10,570 bases of DNA from Victivallales bacterium (GTDB taxonomy: Bacteria; Verrucomicrobiota; Lentisphaeria; Victivallales; SZUA-371): assembly GCA_028691155.1 (NCBI GenBank), contig JAQUZV010000054.1, positions 1-10,570 of the forward strand, in the 5' to 3' direction. Every line of letters begins with the position of its first letter. Within the stretch, counting starts at the first letter, position 1. The notes beneath the pieces are model-generated. The model was not told the DNA's origin and did not search any database. It worked only from the letters and a program-made list of their open reading frames with translations. Below are positions 7,337 to 10,570 of the stretch, in pieces. A program made the translations under genes and the position numbers.

Positions 7337-7765
7337 TCATTGCTCCTTTGCTTGGTTATGATTGGCTTTGGGGTGAAATAAGGCATGAAAAAAAGTTGTT
7401 GCGCCGATCCGCAACAAACCGGCCTTCCGAAACAGTGACAGCAGCGGTATTTCAACCATGGTACCGATGCCGTCGGCAATCTGCCCGGTCCGGGCGGTAA
7501 AACCGCGAACCTGATCGACGAGTTCTCCGGCATCCGCAACCCGGGAATTCAGGTTTCCCGTCAAGGTGTTGACATGGCGAACCAGCTCCCGGGATTCCGC
7601 CAGCAGACCATCGACTTCCGCTTTGGTTTCATCCAGTTCGGCGGCCATTTTTATCAAGGCGTTGCGAAGCTGAAACAGCAACGGAACCAGACAGACGGTC
7701 AACAATATTATGCACAACGACGCGACGGTTAAAGCCAGTTGCAACACCAGCGGTAAATTTTCCAT
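7337..7765 (-). CDS. DUF948-like membrane protein with coiled coil
   Basis: This 142-aa protein has an N-terminal transmembrane segment (about residues 7-31, LALTVASLCIILLTVCLVPLLF) followed by a long heptad-like helix (about 33-95, MAAELDETKAEVDGLL and onward). It ends in a short hydrophobic part and a His/Asn/Lys-rich tail. This layout, together with the neighbouring YtxH-like gene, fits the DUF948 family, which commonly pairs with YtxH in bacterial genomes. The function is unknown, and a membrane-tethered coiled-coil role is inferred. AAGGA lies 7 nt before the ATG at 7765. It is the first gene of the operon, read from the promoter at 7872-7900 after a leader of about 100 nt. Confidence 0.8.
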   Translation of the reverse strand: MENLPLVLQLALTVASLCIILLTVCLVPLLFQLRNALIKMAAELDETKAEVDGLLAESRELVRHVNTLTGNLNSRVADAGELVDQVRGFTARTGQIADGIGTMVEIPLLSLFRKAGLLRIGATTFFHALFHPKANHNQAKEQ

Positions 7766-7871
7766 GATTTCATCCTTCCCGGTCGATTATGGCAACCGGA
7801 TGTTGTGACGGCGGAAACGCCGCCTCCGATTCATTGTTTATAGATCGTGCGAAGACCCCATGTTTATATAG

Positions 7872-7900
7872 ATTCTAACTGTTGTTGGGATTTTTGTCAA
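7872..7900 (-). promoter_or_regulatory. Sigma70-type promoter of the DUF948-YtxH operon
   Basis: On the minus strand there is a perfect -35 TTGACA (+ 7895-7900), a 17-nt spacer and TAGAAT as -10 (+ 7872-7877), one mismatch from TATAAT. Transcription should start near 7865 and give a leader of about 100 nt before the ATG at 7765. The leader can form a GC-rich hairpin around 7809-7824 (GGCGG and CCGCC arms). The near-consensus match suggests strong, possibly constitutive, expression. Confidence 0.8.
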
Positions 7901-8096
7901 GGGAGAAGGACGGCGTAGTCTCCGAAGAATTGTCATTGGGAACAATTGCGGGGAGGGTGGGGGCGCGGACGAGGTGAAGATACCGTTATGATATCGTCAT
8001 TTCGGCGTAATGGGGGTGGAAGTTTTTGCGGAAAAAATCCTTTTCACAATTTGACTTTCACGTTTTACGATATAGTTTATTTGACCTCATTAAGAT
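7901..8096. other. Intergenic stretch between the DUF948 promoter and tRNA-His
   Basis: No gene is visible here. The stretch holds a GC-rich part (to about 7980) and an AT-rich part leading to the tRNA. A 6-bp inverted repeat AATTGT...ACAATT is present near 7928-7948, without a following T-run. A possible tRNA promoter lies near 8051-8078: TTGACT at 8051-8056, with TATAGT at 8071-8076 (spacer only 14) or TAGTTT at 8073-8078 (spacer 16). Neither -10 match is convincing. Confidence 0.4.
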
Positions 8097-8174
8097 GGTG
8101 GGTGTAGCTCAGTTGGTTAGAGCGTCTGGTTGTGGCCCAGAAGGCCGAGGGTTCGAGTCCCTTCACTCACCCCA
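8097..8174 (+). tRNA. tRNA-His (anticodon GTG)
   Basis: A full cloverleaf can be drawn. The acceptor arm GTGGGTG (8098-8104) pairs with CACTCAC (8164-8170) with one G-T pair. The D stem is GCTC/GAGC with an AGTTGGTTA loop. The anticodon stem TCTGG/CCAGA surrounds the loop TTGTGGC, with anticodon GTG at 8132-8134. The T arm GAGGG/CCCTT holds TTCGAGT. The base before the acceptor arm is G (8097) and the discriminator is C (8171), the G-1:C73 pair that identifies tRNA-His. CCA is encoded at 8172-8174. It stands alone and converges with the GrpB-family gene. No hairpin terminator follows, only a short T-run at 8179-8183. Confidence 0.96.
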
Positions 8175-8223
8175 TTCCTTTTTATCCATTCGGCAAGTCC
8201 TGTTGTTGTCATGGGATTATTTC

Positions 8224-9159
8224 TCAATGGCTGACTTTCTGTTGCGCCTGCGCAGTGATGCGACGGACCAGTTCGGTTTTGGCGTCGGTATAAGCTTCCC
8301 GGTCGGAATGATAACGTCCGGCCAGGGTCTGTTTCAACTCCGCATATTCCCGGGCCGGCTCCGGATGGGTACGCAGGTAATCCCGGAAAGCGATGCCTTC
8401 CCAGAGCCGGTGTCCCGCCGGGGCAATATGAAGGTGATGGGTTCGGACCCCGCCGGGGCCGTCGCGGTGGATGAAGATCATATGATCGGTATACCACCAG
8501 AATTCCCAGTCCGGCCGGTTCAGCACCGGCAGCAGCAACGGGCGGGCGGTATCGAAAGAAGCCACTTCCATCAGGATGTCGATGATCGGTTTGGCGGGCA
8601 TGCCGGGAATGGCCGTGCTGCCGTAATGTTCCAGCCGCAATATCGCCGCGCCGAATTGCCGTTGCAATGCGGCGGCCATGAGTTCGTAGCGGTGCGGCCA
8701 CTCCGGATTGTAGGGGGCCAGTGAAACCGCGTCGCGGTCGGCGGCATTGCCGTCCCGCGGATCGATCCAGGTGTTGGCGGTCATGCGCCAGCTCCCGTCG
8801 TCGCGGTTATCGAACTCCCCGGTGATGTATCCCGACGATGACATTTCCCGCCACCGCCAGCGCAGCGGCATGGCGTTTTCCGCCGTGCCGGAACGAATAT
8901 ATTGTTCCTGATCGGTACAGCGCCAGCGGCAGAGTTCCGGCGCGTCGATCGGGTTGTTTCCGGCATCGAGGCCGAGAAAACGTTCGGCACGACCATCGGG
9001 AAGCGATTTTTCAAATCCGACGACACGACAAAGCCTTGGTGGCGCCGCTTGCAGCAGAAGTGGAAACAGGCGCGTATAAAACGCGGCCAGTTCCGCATCG
9101 TCGGCAATTATGGCAGTGGCTCCGAACAAGGTCAGCGGTGGTTGGGTAGAGAGAGGCAT
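8224..9159 (-). CDS. GrpB-family (UPF0157) nucleotidyltransferase-like protein with extra N-terminal domain
   Basis: This is a 311-aa protein. Residues from about 145 to the end are a GrpB/UPF0157 domain: VSLAPYNPEWPHRYE (145-159), the nucleotidyltransferase-like GSTAIPGMPAKPIIDI (180-195), THHLHI (240-245) and FRDYLRTHPEPAREYAELK (258-276). GrpB proteins are usually about 170-190 aa, so the first 140 or so residues are additional. That part has aromatic and charged stretches (LRWRWREMSSSGYITGEFD, 99-117) that I do not recognise. The GrpB family belongs to the nucleotidyltransferase superfamily, but its substrates are not established. The start at 9159 has only a weak purine-rich upstream sequence. 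A TTG at codon 11 is the nearest alternative. It lies 93 nt after the RRM gene with a strong terminator between, so it needs its own promoter or read-through. Confidence 0.85.
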   Translation of the reverse strand: MPLSTQPPLTLFGATAIIADDAELAAFYTRLFPLLLQAAPPRLCRVVGFEKSLPDGRAERFLGLDAGNNPIDAPELCRWRCTDQEQYIRSGTAENAMPLRWRWREMSSSGYITGEFDNRDDGSWRMTANTWIDPRDGNAADRDAVSLAPYNPEWPHRYELMAAALQRQFGAAILRLEHYGSTAIPGMPAKPIIDILMEVASFDTARPLLLPVLNRPDWEFWWYTDHMIFIHRDGPGGVRTHHLHIAPAGHRLWEGIAFRDYLRTHPEPAREYAELKQTLAGRYHSDREAYTDAKTELVRRITAQAQQKVSH

Positions 9160-9193
9160 AACTTATTACCGATCCAAATTTTACGCTTAAAAT

Positions 9194-9227
9194 AAAAAAA
9201 CAGAGTATAAATGTTTATACTCTGTTT
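9194..9227 (-). terminator. Very strong terminator of the RRM gene
   Basis: A perfect inverted repeat, AAACAGAGTATAAA (9198-9211) and TTTATACTCTGTTT (9214-9227), is followed on the minus strand by an uninterrupted T-run (+ strand A at 9194-9200). It starts 26 nt after the RRM gene's stop. It is A/U-rich but very long (up to 14 bp). The + strand side also has four T residues, so it could work weakly in both directions. Confidence 0.85.
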
Positions 9228-9252
9228 TAAAAAATATATGCAGATCCGGCTC

Positions 9253-9561
9253 TTAGCGACGGAAACCGTGATCGCCGGCGGGACGCCGGGGCGCACCAAA
9301 ACCGCCGGGACGGCGATCTTCGCGCGGACGAGCTTCATTGACGACGATCTTTCTGCCGCCGAATTCGCTGCCGTTCAAACTGTCAATCGCTTTCTGGGCC
9401 GCGTCGTTGTCATTGATTTCAACAAAACCAAAACCTTTGGATCTACCGGTTTCACGGTCATTGATGATCCGGGCCGATGCGACTTCTCCGAATGCTTCGA
9501 AAGCATTTCTGAGGTCACTTTCATTGACACCATAGGGAATGTTTCCCACATAGATGTTCAT
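9253..9561 (-). CDS. Small RRM-domain RNA-binding protein
   Basis: This 102-aa protein is a single RNA recognition motif with a short basic Gly/Pro/Arg tail. The RNP2 strand IYVGNI (3-8) and the RNP1 strand KGFGFVEI (42-49) are both intact, with the usual exposed aromatics (Y4, F44, F46). The tail from about 79 (RPREDRRPGGFGAPRR) is RGG-like and probably adds non-specific RNA binding. Such proteins occur in cyanobacteria, Bacteroidota, the PVC group and deltaproteobacteria. Some respond to cold, acting like RNA chaperones in place of cold-shock proteins. AGAGG lies about 8 nt before the ATG. The gene has a near-consensus promoter, a long structured leader and a strong terminator, so it is probably a highly expressed single-gene unit. 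Confidence 0.92.
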   Translation of the reverse strand: MNIYVGNIPYGVNESDLRNAFEAFGEVASARIINDRETGRSKGFGFVEINDNDAAQKAIDSLNGSEFGGRKIVVNEARPREDRRPGGFGAPRRPAGDHGFRR

Positions 9562-9673
9562 CGGGAATACCTCTCTTCTTTAAAACTTACTTTTTCTGAC
9601 GGAATGGGCATTCCCGAGCAAAGAATATCATCGCGATTTTCATTGTAACTAAGGAACCCATTTTAAACATCTA
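9562..9673 (-). promoter_or_regulatory. Structured 5' leader of the RRM gene
   Basis: About 110 nt separate the predicted start site from the ATG. On the transcript, CGGGAAT (+ 9610-9616) can pair over 7 bp with ATTCCCG (+ 9562-9568), which lies between the ribosome site and the start codon. The same upstream segment can instead fold locally: GGAAT with ATTCC (+ 9610-9614 and 9601-9605) around a GCCC loop. The two pairings exclude each other, so one form would cover the translation start and the other would leave it open. A switch is inferred only from these complementarities. Confidence 0.35.
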
Positions 9674-9679
9674 TCTTAC

Positions 9680-9708
9680 ATTTTATCATAAACGCAGTAG
9701 CGAGTCAA
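9680..9708 (-). promoter_or_regulatory. Sigma70-type promoter of the RRM gene
   Basis: On the minus strand, TTGACT (+ 9703-9708), a 17-nt spacer and TAAAAT (+ 9680-9685) each differ from consensus by one base. Upstream of the -35 the DNA is rich in A and T tracts, including two 8-nt T runs on the + strand at 9730-9737 and 9740-9747, which could act as an UP element. The start site should fall near 9673. Confidence 0.75.
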
Positions 9709-10037
9709 TAGGGAAAATAGAGAAAATAATTTTTTTTCGTTTTTTTTGTTTGGCTTAAGGTTTTAATAATCAGGAGATAATCCGAATCGGTATAAAGAAA
9801 ACGCTTTTTTCCCGTTTGACATTTGCCGTTGACCGATTGGTGATATTGCTGCTCGAACCGGAAAATGCGAAAGCGGGACGGGGGCTGGTGCCCTTTTTCA
9901 AGGTGATGGAAAATAGTCCCGATGCATTTGCCAAAGTGGTGACGGGGAATTATTGTTTCCGAATATGAACAACCAATGATACGACCGGGGCGGCCATGGT
10001 GCGACCGGCTCCGGCAACACAAGGAAGGAGACGATTG
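9709..10037. other. Divergent intergenic region with one start-less open frame
   Basis: This separates the RRM gene from the RlpA-like gene. The left part is AT-rich (T tracts at 9730-9747). A + strand frame is open from 9759 to TGA at 9966-9968, the same frame as the RlpA-like gene. Its later half reads like protein (LVILLLEPENAKAGRG, VPFFKVMENSPDAFAKVV) with G/C-ending codons. It has no ATG near its 5' end and no ribosome site before its TTG or GTG codons. It could be a degraded gene, a leader peptide or chance. TTGACA at 9816-9821 is a possible -35, but no good -10 lies at 16-18 nt. No clear promoter for the RlpA-like gene was found. Confidence 0.3.
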
Positions 10038-10570
10038 ATGACCCCGATTTCCCCCCGCCAGACCATAATGGCGCTTTGCCGCCATGGCATTCGCCTGGTG
10101 CGGCTGGGAGGGGCGTACCTGGCGCACGGCCGGAAATGGAGGCGATATCCCCGGCGGCGGTTTTCCCGGCGGGGAAGCCGGATGTTGTGGCCGGCGGTGG
10201 TGATAGCGACGATGGTGATGATGGCGGCGACGATGGTGATGCTTCTGCGGTCGGCTTCTTCCCGCTGGCAGAAGTACCAGACGGGGGTGGCGTCCTGGTA
10301 TGGTCCGGGTTTTTACGGTCGCCTGACGGCTTCCGGGGAGCGGTTTCGCCGTGGCGATGCCGATTTTACTGCGGCGCATGTAACGTTGCCGTTCGGCAGC
10401 CGGGTCCTGGTGCGGAACCGGCGCAACGGGAAAACCGTGGTGGTGCGCATCAATGACCGCGGCCCCTATGTACCCGGCCGGATTATCGATTTGAACCGTG
10501 CCGCGGCGGAACATCTCGGCATGCTTGCCGACGGGATTGCTCCGGTAATACTGTATATGCATCGGTCGCC
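10038..10570 (+). CDS. RlpA-like double-psi beta-barrel protein, membrane-anchored (partial, 3' end outside window)
   Basis: 177 codons are visible, with no stop before the window edge. GGAAGGAG at 10023-10030 lies 7 nt before the ATG. Residues 1-48 are strongly basic (many Arg, such as RKWRRYPRRR). Residues 49-70 are a hydrophobic Met/Val/Ala segment (MLWPAVVIATMVMM), and an RlpA-type barrel starts near residue 83. The barrel shows GVASWYG (83-89), TASGE with E101, a TAAHVTLPFGS strand, INDRGPY with D140, and RIIDLNRAAAEHLG. These match RlpA, a septal lytic transglycosylase or peptidoglycan-binding protein, and the acidic residues expected for catalysis are present. RlpA is normally a lipoprotein, but here the anchor is an uncleaved-looking transmembrane helix behind a long basic cytoplasmic tail. 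Whether a SPOR domain follows cannot be seen. Confidence 0.88.
   Translation, partial: MTPISPRQTIMALCRHGIRLVRLGGAYLAHGRKWRRYPRRRFSRRGSRMLWPAVVIATMVMMAATMVMLLRSASSRWQKYQTGVASWYGPGFYGRLTASGERFRRGDADFTAAHVTLPFGSRVLVRNRRNGKTVVVRINDRGPYVPGRIIDLNRAAAEHLGMLADGIAPVILYMHRS

Noticed and set aside
7928..7948. Inverted repeat AATTGT...ACAATT as a terminator or operator.
   Set aside because: The stem is only 6 bp and A/T-rich, has no T-run on either side, and no gene ends nearby, so chance is the simplest explanation.
8026..8724. A + strand open frame of 232 codons covering the tRNA-His gene and running antisense to the GrpB-family gene.
   Set aside because: Its early part (GVAQLVRASGCGPEGRGFESL) is the well-known conceptual translation of a tRNA gene. 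The rest is antisense to a recognised protein.
10212..10241. ATGGTG/GCG near-repeat as a tandem repeat array.
   Set aside because: The units are imperfect, and the run is explained by codons for a Met/Val/Ala transmembrane helix.
9705..10562. A minus-strand open frame of 285 codons.
   Set aside because: It is low-complexity His/Arg/Pro-rich sequence, antisense to a clear RlpA-type barrel on the + strand that has a strong ribosome site.

Overview
The window comes from a Gram-negative, fermentative anaerobe of moderately high GC. The evidence is an oxygen-sensitive [FeFe]-hydrogenase of the multi-subunit, probably electron-bifurcating type, a YqhD-type aldehyde reductase, a lipobox-bearing lipoprotein and an RlpA-like cell-wall protein. 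A Lentisphaerota/PVC-type or similar anaerobe would fit, but that placement is a guess from gene content. I see no insertion sequence, integrase, CRISPR array or phage gene. This looks like ordinary chromosome.

Layout. (1) Positions 1-4125, + strand: the end of an operon for a soluble NAD(P)-linked hydrogenase. It holds the tail of a NuoE/HydC-like subunit, a complete HydB (NuoF-like flavoprotein with added iron-sulfur domains) and a complete HydA (H-cluster catalytic subunit). A strong intrinsic terminator follows at 4185-4213. (2) Positions 4354-6894, - strand: a lipoprotein (DUF3313-like) and yqhD, 26 nt apart and probably co-transcribed, a terminator inside a nested palindrome, then an unrecognised 144-aa membrane-anchored protein with its own terminator. 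(3) Positions 7056-7900, - strand: a two-gene operon (DUF948-like and YtxH-like small membrane proteins) with a near-consensus sigma70 promoter and a terminator. (4) Positions 8097-8174, + strand: tRNA-His(GTG). (5) Positions 8224-9708, - strand: a GrpB-family protein with an unrecognised N-terminal domain, and upstream of it an RRM RNA-binding protein with a near-consensus promoter, a leader of about 110 nt and a very strong terminator. (6) Position 10038 to the window edge, + strand: a membrane-anchored RlpA-like double-psi beta-barrel protein, cut by the window end.

How the genes work together. HydABC-type complexes couple NADH (HydB flavin) and reduced ferredoxin to H2 formation (HydA), disposing of electrons from sugar fermentation. 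YqhD, encoded convergently, is an NADPH-dependent aldehyde reductase and a second redox outlet or detoxification step. The two are not in one transcript, so any link is only inferred. The remaining genes concern the envelope, RNA binding or unknown functions.

No clear new multi-gene system is visible. The observations most worth following up are the HydA C-terminal thioredoxin-like ferredoxin domain that has lost half of its expected cluster ligands, the GrpB fusion protein, the RRM gene leader with mutually exclusive pairings over its start codon, and the orphan 144-aa membrane protein.
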